A stretch of DNA of 48,636 bases from Paenalicyclobacillus ferrooxydans (GCF_001399675.1 NZ_LJCO01000056.1:1-48636), one strand, 5' to 3'; shown: positions 6,853 through 15,714, counted from the first letter of the stretch. The notes: generated by a model from the letters alone, not told the origin. Program-made: numbers and translations.

Positions 6853-7836
6853 CTAACGAGTAACTCCCAACTTCGCTAACCGCTTGCACTCGTACAACCG
6901 TTCATCGGCAACCTCGTAGCACCGTTCCAGCGTTGCCCCGTCAGCACCCCAAACCGCTCCACCAACGCTCACGGAAAGTCCGTCCGATTGTTCTTCAACA
7001 GCCTGTCGAATTCGTTCCATCGCAGTATTTGCATCCGGCCTGTCAGATTGCAGAACCACTACGAATTCATCGCCACCAAACCGGGCCACAATGTCACCCG
7101 CCCGAACATTGCGACTTATGATGTCAGCAACTTGTCGCAGCGCGTTGTCACCCACAGGATGGCCGCGTGTGTCGTTGACTTCCTTCAGATCATTCAAGTC
7201 GATTAGACCAAACACCAAACAATTCTCGCACTCCTGAACCAACTGTGGCAGCTTTGCTTCAAGTCCGCGACGATTGAGCAACCCGGTGAGTAAATCTCGC
7301 TGGCTGGCTTCCTCCGCGATTCTCCCAGTTAGAATCAAATCCAACGCCAATGAAATCTGCGCTGCACAAGAATCCATCAGTGCCGTCTTTGTCATGACTG
7401 ACACTCGATGTGATGGCTTCGTCCTCGCAACTACTATTGCCCCGATCATCTGTTCCCTTGAGACTAACGGCCAAATGCCCACTTCGAGCACTCCAAAACC
7501 GCACCACACCTGCTGAATCACGGTGGGCATGTCTTCGAACAGTATCCATCGCTCCATGAGAGGGTTCAATAAATCAATCCAATCGAATGCCTTGTTTACG
7601 AGCCTTTGTAGTTGTTCCTCCCGGTTCGCAAACACTCCCCACGGAGCGTACACCGTGGCGTTCTGTGGAATCACACCGTTCGTCGGAAGTCTCTTTCGAT
7701 ATACGAAAAAACCAGAGTCGGTTTCTGCGAATTCCCGCAAGTCATCCGCAGCCATATTAAACAGTTCCATACCTCGGTTTGCTCGTGACCACTGGCGGGA
7801 ACGATGACAGAAGCCACGCAACACATTCGCATCCAC
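6853..7836 (-). CDS. GAF-like/GGDEF diguanylate cyclase, copy 1 (327 aa)
   Basis: The C-terminal 165 residues form a complete GGDEF domain: DLLTGLLNRRGLE, then LIDLNDLKEVNDTRGHPVGD, then ARFGGDEFVVV. The signature is intact, and RAGD five residues before it matches the inhibitory I-site. It should therefore make cyclic di-GMP from GTP with product feedback. The N-terminal 155 residues have no membrane segment and look like a degenerate GAF sensor (PLVSREQMIGAIVVA). The start is a GTG after GGGGGGAC. A paralogue of identical length lies at 42034. It is divergent from the Crp/Fnr regulator across 164 bp, suggesting joint control. Confidence 0.85.
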   Translation of the reverse strand: MDANVLRGFCHRSRQWSRANRGMELFNMAADDLREFAETDSGFFVYRKRLPTNGVIPQNATVYAPWGVFANREEQLQRLVNKAFDWIDLLNPLMERWILFEDMPTVIQQVWCGFGVLEVGIWPLVSREQMIGAIVVARTKPSHRVSVMTKTALMDSCAAQISLALDLILTGRIAEEASQRDLLTGLLNRRGLEAKLPQLVQECENCLVFGLIDLNDLKEVNDTRGHPVGDNALRQVADIISRNVRAGDIVARFGGDEFVVVLQSDRPDANTAMERIRQAVEEQSDGLSVSVGGAVWGADGATLERCYEVADERLYECKRLAKLGVTR

Positions 7837-8000
7837 CTAACGTCCCCCCTGTGCCTCCGTCTTCATGTCTAGCACGGCTGAAAAGACGGGCTCCGGCGAA
7901 TGTTCTTCAAGGATCACTTGTATGTCTCTTCAAAATTATTCCTCTAACAAATCACAATTTAGTAAAATGAAACAAAAACGGGTTCAATAGGGTGATTCAA

Positions 8001-8681
8001 ATGAACTTTGAACAAGTAACCGATACTCCGCTATTCCGAAGCATTTCGTCCCTAGATACAGAGTTTGTTCGTTCGACGTTTACTACGCAAAAAATCAGCA
8101 AGGGCCAAGTCCTTTACTATCAAGGTGACATTGCAGACTCGATGTGTATTGTCCGAAGCGGACTGCTCGTCAAGTCATTTGAGTCAGGACATCGAACATT
8201 CCACTTATCTTACCAACGCCCCGGCGACACTATCGGTGAGGCTGAGGTGTTGCATTCGAAGCGCATCCGATACGTCACAACAACCGCCCGAACCGATGCA
8301 GCCGTGTGGAGAATCAGTGCAAGAAACCTTGACCAGCTACTTAGTATGTACCCCACAATTTTCAGACGACTCTTTGACGCCGTTGGTGAACGTTTTGTTC
8401 GAGCAAAACGTAAAATTACGTATCTAGCATTCATGGATGCAAGGTTACGAATCGTTCACTTATTGTATGACTACTTACAGGACCACCACGACTCGACACC
8501 TGTATGGCAAATCACTCAACAAGAAATGTCTGAAATGGTGGCCCTTAATCGAGAATCCGTAGCGCGCATAATTGGTGAGTTACAGAACGATGGTGTTATA
8601 CATTCCAGCCGTGGGCGCATAGCAATAATCGACACACAGAAACTGAAGACGATTGCCAACACGGAAGGCGAATCATCGTGA
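8001..8681 (+). CDS. Crp/Fnr-family transcription regulator (226 aa)
   Basis: The N-terminal cyclic-nucleotide-like beta-roll (KGQVLYYQGDIADSMCIVRSGLL, about residues 30-55) and dimer helix (FRRLFDAVGERFVRAKRKITYLAF) precede a Crp-type winged helix (ITQQEMSEMVALNRESVARI, about 170-190). The cysteines needed for an Fnr iron-sulphur cluster are absent. The residues that bind cAMP are not conserved as far as I can judge, so the ligand is unknown. I prefer the ATG at 8001, since AGGGTGAT precedes it; a GTG three codons earlier is possible. The neighbouring divergent cyclase suggests a signalling link. Confidence 0.85.
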   Translation: MNFEQVTDTPLFRSISSLDTEFVRSTFTTQKISKGQVLYYQGDIADSMCIVRSGLLVKSFESGHRTFHLSYQRPGDTIGEAEVLHSKRIRYVTTTARTDAAVWRISARNLDQLLSMYPTIFRRLFDAVGERFVRAKRKITYLAFMDARLRIVHLLYDYLQDHHDSTPVWQITQQEMSEMVALNRESVARIIGELQNDGVIHSSRGRIAIIDTQKLKTIANTEGESS

Positions 8682-8857
8682 GTGAATCCTATTCAATGAT
8701 TAACCGAAGTGACCCTATGTTTCTGTGATCAATCCAGCATAAGTAAAAATAATCCATCTGTTCGGCTAATTTTTGGGCATGGACGCAGTTTACGAAACCG
8801 TACAGTTTCGCATTCGTTAGGACTACTCATATGTTTACCCTAAGATCCAATAAAAAA

Positions 8858-9035
8858 GATTGAGTCGTCAGCACCAGCCGACGACTCAATCACCCCAATT
8901 TTTAAAGCAGCCGCGCCCCGTGTCGGTGCCACTTCCGAGTCAGCCGTATCGTGTTCCCATCACGATTCGGCTGTCCTTATTCTAACTCTTCACACGCTTT
9001 TGAACTAGCCCTCATCGGGGAAATCGTTTGATCTC
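8858..9035 (-). ncRNA. Structured 3' unit with terminator, copy 2, plus excisionase remnant
   Basis: A strong terminator (GATTGAGTCGTC / GACGACTCAATC, then T6 on the minus strand) is preceded by GAAGTGGCACCGACACGG with GCGCGGCTGCTT and an upstream hairpin (GCCGAATCGTG / CACGATACGGC). Just upstream (9006-9035) are the last codons of an excisionase-like gene (frame reads EIKRFP), whose body is gone. This copy shows that the structured unit can outlast its gene. The region 8682-8857 has nothing I can call. Confidence 0.45.
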
Positions 9036-9102
9036 CTATAACAACTTCGTAGGCCACGAATCACCTGTTGAAACGCGAACTTTGTTGTGTATGTATTGTT
9101 AC

Positions 9103-9409
9103 TCAAACCTCCACAGGAACATAGTTCATCCAGTCCTCGTCCCACCTGAACGCGCCCTCTTCGACCCAAACAATCTCATCTTCCTTGACACCCCAACCTT
9201 GCACCTCACCGTCTGGGTGTATTCCAAGTTCTAACCAGCGTAATTGAGTGGCGACATCTAGCCTCAAGTCTTTGATGCTGGCCAGCATCAAAACGTGGAT
9301 GTTTATCTGGACGTCCTGCGAATCCCACCAAAGCAACTTCCACGTGCGCATTACACATATCGAAAGTGTCGGGGTCGATGACAATCGTAATTTCTTCACA
9401 TTTACTCAC
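9103..9409 (-). pseudogene. Frameshifted hypothetical gene
   Basis: A GTG start with GGAGGT upstream opens the frame VSKCEEITIVIDPDTF...VGFAGRPDKHPRF. The other frame continues with IKDLRLDVATQLRWLELG... to YVPVEV and a stop. Neither frame alone makes sense, and joined they give an about 100-residue acidic protein. The frame change coincides with a perfect 22-bp palindrome at 9271-9292 (TTTGATGCTG / CAGCATCAAA halves). I do not recognise the family. Confidence 0.5.
9271..9292. repeat. Perfect 22-bp palindrome at a frameshift
   Basis: TTTGATGCTGG followed directly by its reverse complement, no spacer. It sits at the frame change of the broken gene at 9103-9409 and may be the mutation itself. 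Confidence 0.8.
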
Positions 9410-9485
9410 TTTCGTAACCTCCTGCCAGCCGATACAATATCGCATTCTTACACTGAATCATTCCTCTACATGTCATCTGTCTGAC

Positions 9486-9866
9486 TTACATAGAGCCAGT
9501 ATCCAATACTTGGGTTCCGTGTTTTGAGTTTCCATTCTCGTCAAACATCTTGCCGTCGAAATCCACATACCAACCGTAATCCAGCAGAATTCTTGTAGAG
9601 TCATTCTCGTACTGATCATCTTTCCATTCAGCCCAAAGTGAATCGCCTCCAAGTTCACAGGCTATGCGACCTTGGTTGTGCCATGCAGTGTAGTCGTGTC
9701 CTTGCCCGCGTTCATCCTGCACTACCCAATGTGAAATCACGTCATCGATTTTGATTTCTTCCTGCTGATCGGAAGCATGGATTGAATTCCTCACTTCATC
9801 GATGTTTTCTCCTGTAATCTTTACCGAATCATGCGTTAGACAACTTGGCACTTCCTTTTCCTCCAT
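9486..9866 (-). CDS. Hypothetical acidic protein (126 aa)
   Basis: An acidic soluble protein, rich in Asp/Glu and Trp (WHNQGRIACELG, LDYGWYVDFDGKMFDENG). No domain is recognised. There is no clear ribosome site before the ATG at 9866. A motif TTTGGTCTAAACTC about 50 bp upstream resembles motifs at about 10.03 kb and 24.53 kb, and may be its promoter or operator. Confidence 0.5.
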   Translation of the reverse strand: MEEKEVPSCLTHDSVKITGENIDEVRNSIHASDQQEEIKIDDVISHWVVQDERGQGHDYTAWHNQGRIACELGGDSLWAEWKDDQYENDSTRILLDYGWYVDFDGKMFDENGNSKHGTQVLDTGSM

Positions 9867-10158
9867 TCTGGCTACTATGGTCGAGTTATGACTTGGTGAT
9901 GAAGCTTTTCGAGTTTAGACCAAACGCTTACAAAACCGTCGTTAGTTTTTCAAAAAATATGCTGAAGAACTATCCGTCCTCCCCGCTGTGTAATTCCATG
10001 CACCCTCTTTAGGGTTTTTAGAGTCTATACCAAACTTTGAAAAACACGTCACGTTCCGTGAAAAAGTTGTGTGCATTCGGTATCGAGTTTTGATGCGGAT
10101 ACTACCTTGCCTAATACTTGGCGTACAAAACAAGCAGAGTGGGATTACGATAAAAAAA

Positions 10159-10272
10159 GATTGAACCCCCAGTCATGGACTGAGAGTTCAATCACCCCGG
10201 TTTTGAATCAACAAGCCGCGCCCCGTAGGGGTGCCACTTCTTGCCAGCCATATCGTGTTGATACGGCTACCA
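10159..10272 (-). ncRNA. Structured 3' unit with terminator, copy 3
   Basis: Downstream of the excisionase-like gene at 10319 on the minus strand are a short hairpin (AGCCGTAT / ATATGGCT), GAAGTGGCACCCCTACGG with GCGCGGCTTGTT, and a terminator (GATTGAAC / GTTCAATC followed by T7). Here a 19-codon ORF with an ATG (MAGKKWHPYGARLVDSKPG) spans the conserved part and ends just before the terminator. Other copies lack a matching start and frame. Confidence 0.45.
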
Positions 10273-10318
10273 CTAATGTACACCTCTCACGTGTCCATTT
10301 CTACATGTATTTCCGAAG

Positions 10319-10579
10319 CTACTCCTCTTCTCTTGGAGGGAACTTGTCTATCGCATACAGACCCGCTGCTTCTGAGACACGATACAACTCCTCCATTGCA
10401 TCTCTTCGTTGCGCGTCCCTCTCTTTCTTGTATTCCATCAGGTCGCTCATGCGTATCTGACGCTCCGAGCCAATCGTGTGATACGGTATCTGACCCTCGT
10501 CAAGGACCTGAACTACGTCTCGTGCAGACACGTTAAGTATTTTAGATGCTTGTTCAATGGTGATGTCCTGTCCATCCAA
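10319..10579 (-). CDS. Excisionase-family HTH protein, copy 2 (86 aa)
   Basis: A close paralogue of the gene at 5517: ITIEQASKILNVSARDVVQV, LDEGQIPYHT, RQIRMSDLMEYK, and a helical tail (RDAMEELYRVSEAAGLYAI). Starts at a TTG eight bases after GGGAG. Proteins of this family bind DNA as excisionases or as antitoxin-like repressors. No recombinase or toxin gene is adjacent. It lies between a lipoprotein gene (38 bp upstream) and the structured unit at 10159, the same order as at 5.4-5.96 kb. Confidence 0.75.
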   Translation of the reverse strand: MDGQDITIEQASKILNVSARDVVQVLDEGQIPYHTIGSERQIRMSDLMEYKKERDAQRRDAMEELYRVSEAAGLYAIDKFPPREEE

Positions 10580-10616
10580 TGCTCATTCTCCCTTTCCCAC
10601 ACAGCCCCGCCTTGGT

Positions 10617-11822
10617 TCACGGAGCTGCCACCCCGAACGTAGCTGCAGAAGGCTCCAAAGTCACTGACGGAGGCAAGTTCAAGTCGGCTTGAAGTTTGTC
10701 GTTCGCGTCATAAATCTTACTGCCATGAATCACCCAAGCTCCGAACCCGTTGTTCTGGGACATCACTACAGACGGCTCTACTGGGGTATGCTGACCAGTG
10801 ACTTCGTTGTAAACGAATGCTGCTGCTTTCGTTTGACCATTTGAGGTTAAGTCTGTTGCCGAACCTGTGAACACCATTCCAGAAACGGTACGCGCGGAAG
10901 AAAACCGGCCACCTCCATTCGTCAAACTTGCCAGACCGACGATTTTATGACTAGCAAGGTCAATATAATACAGGTTGATTGCACCACCCTGATTTGCTTG
11001 CAACACCTGTGTTTGCACCCCTAATATGACGCCATTGTACGCTGGATTCAGTCCGTTTGGCCAAGCAACTGTCGGCTCCACAGGCGATTGTGGGGCTGGA
11101 AGTGTGTACGGGTGAGTTACGTGTCCCCATTGAAACCATCCGGTCCATGCACTACTTGCCAGTGATTGAGGGGTTGTGTCCTTTGGATTGGCCGGGAAAA
11201 CGTATTGCCCACTTGTACTGAACACAGGAGGAATGTCATCCGTAATCAGTGTTGCGCCGTTACTCAATGAACCGCCCTTTGTGCTCCATGGTGTCATCCA
11301 CATTTGTGATGGGCCAGTTGGTTGAAGTTGATTCGGGCCGTATCCAGCACTCCCATTCTCAGGCTTACCTAGCTTCTTTTGAGGTGCCAGATGACACCAG
11401 ACAAGATACGGTTTTCCCTGAACCGTTGTCGGGACTATCACATAGTCCTTTGGATTTGTATCAGAAGAGGGCCAAGTCCAATGGACGCCGCCAATCGTTG
11501 GACCAGATGAAGTGTAATCAGCTTCGAACATGCCAGTCCCAACGTTTGTGGGGTTCGTACCCTTTAAGGGCCATTGCGTTGATAGCATTCCTCCGGGCAT
11601 TGCGTCGATCTCCATTGGGGCCGCCTCGGTTGTCGTGGGTAGTGCCGTCGTATTCGTCGTGTTCGAAAGGATTGTATTCTGCGCGCTAGTCGTTGAAGTT
11701 GAGTTTGTTGAGTTCTGTTGCGTTTTTACTGGAATTTTCTTCGCATTGTGTTTAGCGCAGCCTGTGACAGTCAACGTCGTCAAAGAGATTATGGCAAAAA
11801 CGTATGTATAAGGCTTTCGCAT
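10617..11822 (-). CDS. Secreted lipoprotein, unknown function (401 aa)
   Basis: A signal peptide with lipobox (LTVTGC, Cys22) is followed by a Thr/Ser/Asn-rich linker to about residue 65 and then a large strand-rich domain with many Trp, Gly and Pro residues (GGVHWTWPSSD, SAWTGWFQWGHV), probably a beta-propeller or sandwich. The start is supported by GAGGAGG. It should be anchored on the outer face of the membrane. The leftward neighbour upstream is another lipoprotein. The last 48 codons were duplicated to 5810-5957. Family unknown to me. Confidence 0.75.
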   Translation of the reverse strand: MRKPYTYVFAIISLTTLTVTGCAKHNAKKIPVKTQQNSTNSTSTTSAQNTILSNTTNTTALPTTTEAAPMEIDAMPGGMLSTQWPLKGTNPTNVGTGMFEADYTSSGPTIGGVHWTWPSSDTNPKDYVIVPTTVQGKPYLVWCHLAPQKKLGKPENGSAGYGPNQLQPTGPSQMWMTPWSTKGGSLSNGATLITDDIPPVFSTSGQYVFPANPKDTTPQSLASSAWTGWFQWGHVTHPYTLPAPQSPVEPTVAWPNGLNPAYNGVILGVQTQVLQANQGGAINLYYIDLASHKIVGLASLTNGGGRFSSARTVSGMVFTGSATDLTSNGQTKAAAFVYNEVTGQHTPVEPSVVMSQNNGFGAWVIHGSKIYDANDKLQADLNLPPSVTLEPSAATFGVAAP

Positions 11823-11887
11823 GTTGAACCTCCTCCTCGTGAAAATTATTGTTCCGAAGGTGCCTAGTTCCCCTTGCTCGAAGCCTA

Positions 11888-12856
11888 TTAATACTGTGCA
11901 CCTTTCAATTGTCCTGACGGATACATTCTCATGGACATTGCCATTTTGATTGCGTCCATTGCGTGATGGTAGTTAGCCGCCGAAAACATGACATCGCCAA
12001 TTGCCCAGTGTATTTCCGTATGGTTTCCATCCCCGGCTTCCATCACCAACAAAACGCCCGGCCTTTCCGGAAGCAAATGTTTGTCTAAGTAAGCAACAAT
12101 CTTTTTCGACTCCTGTAATTCCTGCTCCTTGCTACTTCCTACCACTTGGCATATCCATTTCCCTTCATACCATTGCAGCGTGGAAGTGTTGGCGTAAAGA
12201 AACCAACGACCCTGAATACCATAGCCGAGATTCGTGGATTCCGTCACTGCCAACGATGGGATTTTTATTGTGAACTGGTCTAGAGCTCCTGAAGCCTGTT
12301 TTGAGTTAGAAAATTCAGTTGCTCCGTACTCGCCTACATATTCTGCAAGCCCAGTATTTGGAGGCTGATTTATAGCAGGGCTATCAATGCCAAGCTGTGT
12401 TGAAGTGATGTGAAATGCCACCCTGTACTCGTCAGTCGTTGAAGTTGTGAGCGATGTCAGGTAGGGATAGTTTGAGTCGTTCAATTGCCCAATGTATATC
12501 GGGGCTACTAGAGGAGCAAAAGTATCCTTCATAACACTGGCCATGCTTTGAACGACAACAGAATTCCATGGCGTCTTAGACGAGTCATGAACTCCTGAGT
12601 GAGATGGGCTTTTGCGGTTGCTTGAAGATACAGTAATCGTCACGTTTGAGGTGCCAGGTTGGGATTTGGTTTTTGCAGTTACCGGGTTTGATGTACTGTT
12701 CAAAGTCGCTGAACTGGTTGTTGTGTTTATGGCTGATTTATTTGTAGGTGTTTTTCCCACTGCTTGTTGTTGACCACCTGTCGTGCAGCCCGTCACACCC
12801 ATCATCGTGAGTGCAAGCAAGCTGACGCTAATCCCAAGACGTTTATTTTTAGGCAC
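11888..12856 (-). CDS. Lipoprotein with a C-terminal domain shared with the sigma partner (322 aa)
   Basis: The signal peptide and lipobox (MGVTGC) are followed by a low-complexity Thr/Ser linker to about residue 85 and a globular domain. The last 100 residues (LQWYEGKWICQVVG...KKIVAYLDKHLLPERPGVLLVM...IHWAIGDVMF...AMDAIKMAM) align by eye with the extracellular end of the membrane protein at 16618 (KWTEGHWTIL...MVSYLHTHMLPAPQGKGVITV...VAWQVGTKVY). I call the start at the GTG preceded by GAGGTG; a GTG three codons earlier is possible. The function is unknown. The shared domain suggests the two proteins sense or bind the same thing. Confidence 0.7.
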   Translation of the reverse strand: MPKNKRLGISVSLLALTMMGVTGCTTGGQQQAVGKTPTNKSAINTTTSSATLNSTSNPVTAKTKSQPGTSNVTITVSSSNRKSPSHSGVHDSSKTPWNSVVVQSMASVMKDTFAPLVAPIYIGQLNDSNYPYLTSLTTSTTDEYRVAFHITSTQLGIDSPAINQPPNTGLAEYVGEYGATEFSNSKQASGALDQFTIKIPSLAVTESTNLGYGIQGRWFLYANTSTLQWYEGKWICQVVGSSKEQELQESKKIVAYLDKHLLPERPGVLLVMEAGDGNHTEIHWAIGDVMFSAANYHHAMDAIKMAMSMRMYPSGQLKGAQY

Positions 12857-13033
12857 TGAATTCACCTCGTGGATTTACACTTCCTGTATTGGACGAAGCT
12901 TGTTGCAATTTGGTTACAAGCTTCGACACAGTGAGGTGCTTCTTGACTGATGTCTCAACAAAATTCCTCCTGATTTTGAAACCCAGCAGCTTCCCGCACC
13001 GTCATAAGTACATGACGACTGGAGGCAGCACAC

Positions 13034-14284
13034 ATGAAACGACCAACTTTCGCATTAACAGCAATCGGAATCGCAATGGTTTTAGCGGGATGTGGTATAT
13101 CGCAGTCCAATCACAACACTTTCACTACAAAGACTCTTCCAGTGACCTCGGCCACCACACCTACAACCAAGAGTACAGCTAAAAAACCTAGCCTAAAATT
13201 GGTTGAGCTAACCAAAAACAACTGGATCAACATCCACATGATTAACACCGACGTCGGTTGGGGAGTAGTCTATTCAACTAAGGGAGCCACCGTGGTTCGC
13301 ACAACAGACGGTGGAAAGTCATGGTTTAATGTGTCTCCTAATGGGACGAGTGCAGATACGCCTAACGGCGTAGATTTCATCAACGAAGATACAGCGTGGA
13401 TCACTATCCAACCTGTTTCACAATCCACCAACACATTTCAAACATATTTAATGCTCTACCATACGAACAACGGTGGTCAAACATGGAGTTCTATGAGAGT
13501 TTCAGGGAACGACCAACCCCCGATACAGGAAACGGAAATCAGCATTGTAAAGCCATCAACAATATACATTGATATTGTGCCAGAACACGGCATGAACAGT
13601 CTGCCGGGACAACTAGCCGTTTCAAATGATGGTGGGACATCATGGAAGACGGTGAATACTCCGAGCAATGTACAGTTAGGTGGCTCCCTGCAATTTGTTA
13701 CCTCTTCTACGGGTTGGCTGTCTACGAGCAACTCAACGACAGGTGACTATCAACTGTATCAAACGTTTGACGGTGGAAAGTCATGGAATGAACATCAAGT
13801 TCCAACTCCATCACAGTACCAAGGAGACAAGGCATCACTGTCATTACCGCAGTTTTCAGCAACAAATCCCAACGTCGGTATTATGGAAGCTTACTTTCAA
13901 GGACAGGGCAACGTTGTTGAACATAGGGGAATTTATTCTACCAGTGACGCCGGAAAGTCATGGTCCTTTGTTGGCCCAATGCCCGGTCAAGCGGGATTAG
14001 CCTCATTCCCCACCACGAGTATCGGTGTTGCAATACCTCTGTCCACGACGAAGACGTTCCCAACCTTATACGAGACGACGAATGGTGGAAACTCGTGGAC
14101 ACCAGTTTCCCTGCCTCAAACCCCTTTTTCAACTCTTTTGCAGAACTACATTCCGTCGCAACTCGATTTTGTCTCTAAAAGTGTTGGTTGGATTGTTTGG
14201 GGGCCACGACGCGGCGGCACAGCAACGGATCAGGTTTGGGAAACCAAAGATGGCGGACATACGTGGACAAAAGATTGGCCGTGA
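13034..14284 (+). CDS. Lipoprotein with seven Asp-box repeats (Ycf48/sialidase-like propeller, 416 aa)
   Basis: The lipobox (VLAGC, Cys20) precedes a Thr/Lys linker. Then come seven Asp-box-like motifs: TTDGGKSW, TNNGGQTW, SNDGGTSW, FDGGKSW, SDAGKSW, TNGGNSW and KDGGHTW. The regular spacing means a beta-propeller, as in Ycf48/HCF136-like photosystem assembly factors and BNR sialidases, which in Bacillota are usually surface proteins of unknown ligand. There is no sialidase catalytic residue pattern that I can identify. The start has GGAGG nine bases upstream. It is divergent from the lipoprotein at 11888 across 177 bp, and a strong hairpin at 14289 follows the stop. Confidence 0.85.
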   Translation: MKRPTFALTAIGIAMVLAGCGISQSNHNTFTTKTLPVTSATTPTTKSTAKKPSLKLVELTKNNWINIHMINTDVGWGVVYSTKGATVVRTTDGGKSWFNVSPNGTSADTPNGVDFINEDTAWITIQPVSQSTNTFQTYLMLYHTNNGGQTWSSMRVSGNDQPPIQETEISIVKPSTIYIDIVPEHGMNSLPGQLAVSNDGGTSWKTVNTPSNVQLGGSLQFVTSSTGWLSTSNSTTGDYQLYQTFDGGKSWNEHQVPTPSQYQGDKASLSLPQFSATNPNVGIMEAYFQGQGNVVEHRGIYSTSDAGKSWSFVGPMPGQAGLASFPTTSIGVAIPLSTTKTFPTLYETTNGGNSWTPVSLPQTPFSTLLQNYIPSQLDFVSKSVGWIVWGPRRGGTATDQVWETKDGGHTWTKDWP

Positions 14285-14288
14285 ATTT

Positions 14289-14324
14289 CCAGCAGGGAGT
14301 CCACGTACCCGGACTCCCTGCTGG
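14289..14324 (+). terminator. Hairpin after the Asp-box lipoprotein
   Basis: A perfect 14-bp stem (CCAGCAGGGAGTCC / GGACTCCCTGCTGG) with an 8-base loop starts five bases after the stop codon. It lacks a T run. It lies between convergent genes and could serve both. Confidence 0.6.
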
Positions 14325-14326
14325 CA

Positions 14327-14496
14327 CTATGCCTGCTCAAAGTTCAAAGGTCTGACCAACAGAATATCAAACTCCTGCGCATAAGCATTGAACCAAGCAG
14401 CTGACACAGCACGCACTAGTCATTAGTCTCGACGAGTAGATAAAACACATGGTCAATTGCACCGTCTAGTGCGAAGTAGTGAGCTTTCACGACCAT
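14327..14496 (-). pseudogene. Small broken leftward gene
   Basis: One frame reads MVVKAHYFALDGAIDHVFYL with GAGGGGA just upstream and stops at a TAG. An overlapping frame then reads VRAVSAAWFNAYAQEFDILL to a TAG at 14327. Joined, they look like one 55-60 residue protein with a single indel near 14420. The call rests only on protein-like composition. Confidence 0.3.
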
Positions 14497-14618
14497 TCCC
14501 CTCGTAGCGGCTCTTACTAGCAGGCGCGAATGCTCTGAACTGCATTTCTAACCTGCTCGTTATACATGGCACACTGATCTGCATTCTGTCCGGCGGGAAC
14601 GTGAAATTACACATCCCA

Positions 14619-14718
14619 TTACTTGGCACCTGTACTCCTTCGACGGCCTTGCTTTCCTTTCCACTTATCCCACTGCTCCAACCGATGTTGTAGCGTAGCC
14701 CCGTGCCAATACTCAATA
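14619..14718 (-). pseudogene. 3' fragment of a membrane Mrr-type nuclease gene
   Basis: The frame reads IEYWHGATLQHRLEQWDKW and continues to a stop, a near copy of the C-terminus of the nuclease at 17529-18143 (IEYWHGAALQYRLEKWEKW). Only about 33 codons remain. A remnant of a second copy. Confidence 0.65.
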
Positions 14719-14783
14719 CGATCCCCTCCCGTCTATTCAGTTGACCCTCGCACCTATCAGACAAAGAGATGTCAGTCTGGGTT

Positions 14784-15156
14784 CTACACTACTGCATCAG
14801 CCTTATCGGCGTATATCGCTTGTACCACATCTTTTATGAAATCAGTAAGCTGACGAAACATTTGTAAAGTCATCATATCCGCTGTTCGATTTAACACGGT
14901 TGCGTTGAGTGTCGTTCCGCGAACGTGTTCGAAATTGTTCAACACGTCGTTTGCGCGATCATGGGTAATGGTGTTCCGAATCTTCCGCTGCTCTTCAATC
15001 CAGTTCATGTTGCGAGTAATCACATCTGCTAAGGCTTGCTGCACGGAATTCTTTGGCTTTTTGCATATAGTGTCAATGGTTCCGCCGAAATTAAATTTTT
15101 TGCGTGGATCGACACTCGTGGCTTTTAGTGCAGTCCATTGTAAAGACGGATTACCA
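14784..15156 (-). pseudogene. 5'-truncated HEPN-like protein fragment
   Basis: The open frame continues upstream of any start codon: LQWTALKATSVDPRKKFNFG, then NSVQQALADVITRNMNW, then QRKIRNTITHDRA. RNTITH is an R-N-x3-H HEPN signature in a helical context. The frame is closed upstream by a stop inside the palindrome at 15163-15177, next to repeat element A, so the 5' part was probably removed when that junction formed. A GTG at 15044 could start a short product, but no ribosome site supports it. Confidence 0.5.
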
Positions 15157-15162
15157 CATTTT

Positions 15163-15177
15163 GAGTCATTTTGACTC
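15163..15177. repeat. GAGTCA-type palindrome at the edge of element A
   Basis: GAGTCATTTTGACTC, an inverted repeat. Related sites are CAAAATGACTCG just after element B (45419-45430), GAGTCAAAATGACTT at 47354 and the GAGTCAAAATG cores of the 70-bp repeats. Confidence 0.55.
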
Positions 15178-15206
15178 TACGTTCGCTTTGAGTCGAGTTA
15201 AAAGAT

Positions 15207-15714
15207 GTCACAAACGAGGTCGTTTTAGAGGATTCGAGGTCACAAAAGAGGTGATTTTGAGCTTCCGAACGGGCTTTTATGGTCACAAATGCAGGTTTAT
15301 TGGTCACAAAGAAATGGAAATTAGAATTGATGGTTTATTGCAGTTCAACCATTCCTCAGCATTTTTGCTGGAAAAAACCAACGAAAAACCGACCTTTGTG
15401 ACATGACCGCCGGAGGGGTGTGTCTTTACATGTAGAGATCAATGACTATATAGGGCACGTGAGAGAGAAAGAAACAAAAATCTCGCACGTGATCATATAC
15501 ACATATCGCAACTAGGTGTCACAAACCGTATATATATTAATATAAATTACCATAAATATTATATATATATCCTATTGCAACAAGCTTTTTAGCAATTTCC
15601 ATTTCCATTTTTCTGTGACCAAGACTGCTTCATTTGTGACAGGGAATCGTGTTTCTATGACCTAGAATGTGCTTTTTGTGACCAAAATTCGCTCAAAAAC
15701 GGGTGTCTTGTGAC
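15207..15714. repeat. Iteron-like element A
   Basis: A left array of GTCACAAA boxes starts at 15207, 15239, 15282 and 15303. A right array in inverse orientation has GTGAC at 15615, 15636, 15657 (ATGAC), 15678 and 15710, spacing 21, 21, 21 and 32 bp. The inner ends form an imperfect 19-bp inverted repeat (15302-15320 / 15602-15620, 17 of 19 matched). The core has single boxes TTTGTGAC (15395) and GTCACAAA (15518), a CACGTG-bordered purine-rich hairpin and a TATATA-rich tract (15528-15571). There is no gene inside. Architecture and spacing match elements B and C. A protein-binding array is inferred. Confidence 0.85.

Noticed and set aside
10190-10250. KWHP micro-ORF as a conserved peptide
   Set aside because: A start codon and continuous frame exist only in the 10.2-kb copy. 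Other copies have indels that shift the frame around the shared codons, so RNA or DNA sequence seems to be the conserved feature.
14453-14764. Leftward 103-aa ORF
   Set aside because: It runs in another frame over the Mrr 3' fragment and the small broken gene; the other frames match known proteins.
15207-15714. Regular repeats in element A as a CRISPR array
   Set aside because: Repeat units are only 5-9 conserved bases at 21-bp spacing with opposite orientations in the two arms. CRISPR repeats are 23-50 bp with 25-45 bp spacers in one direction. No cas genes.
15207-15714. Iteron elements as simple MITE copies
   Set aside because: MITE copies diverge evenly; here box spacing and orientation are kept while the DNA between boxes has changed. 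Not fully excluded.
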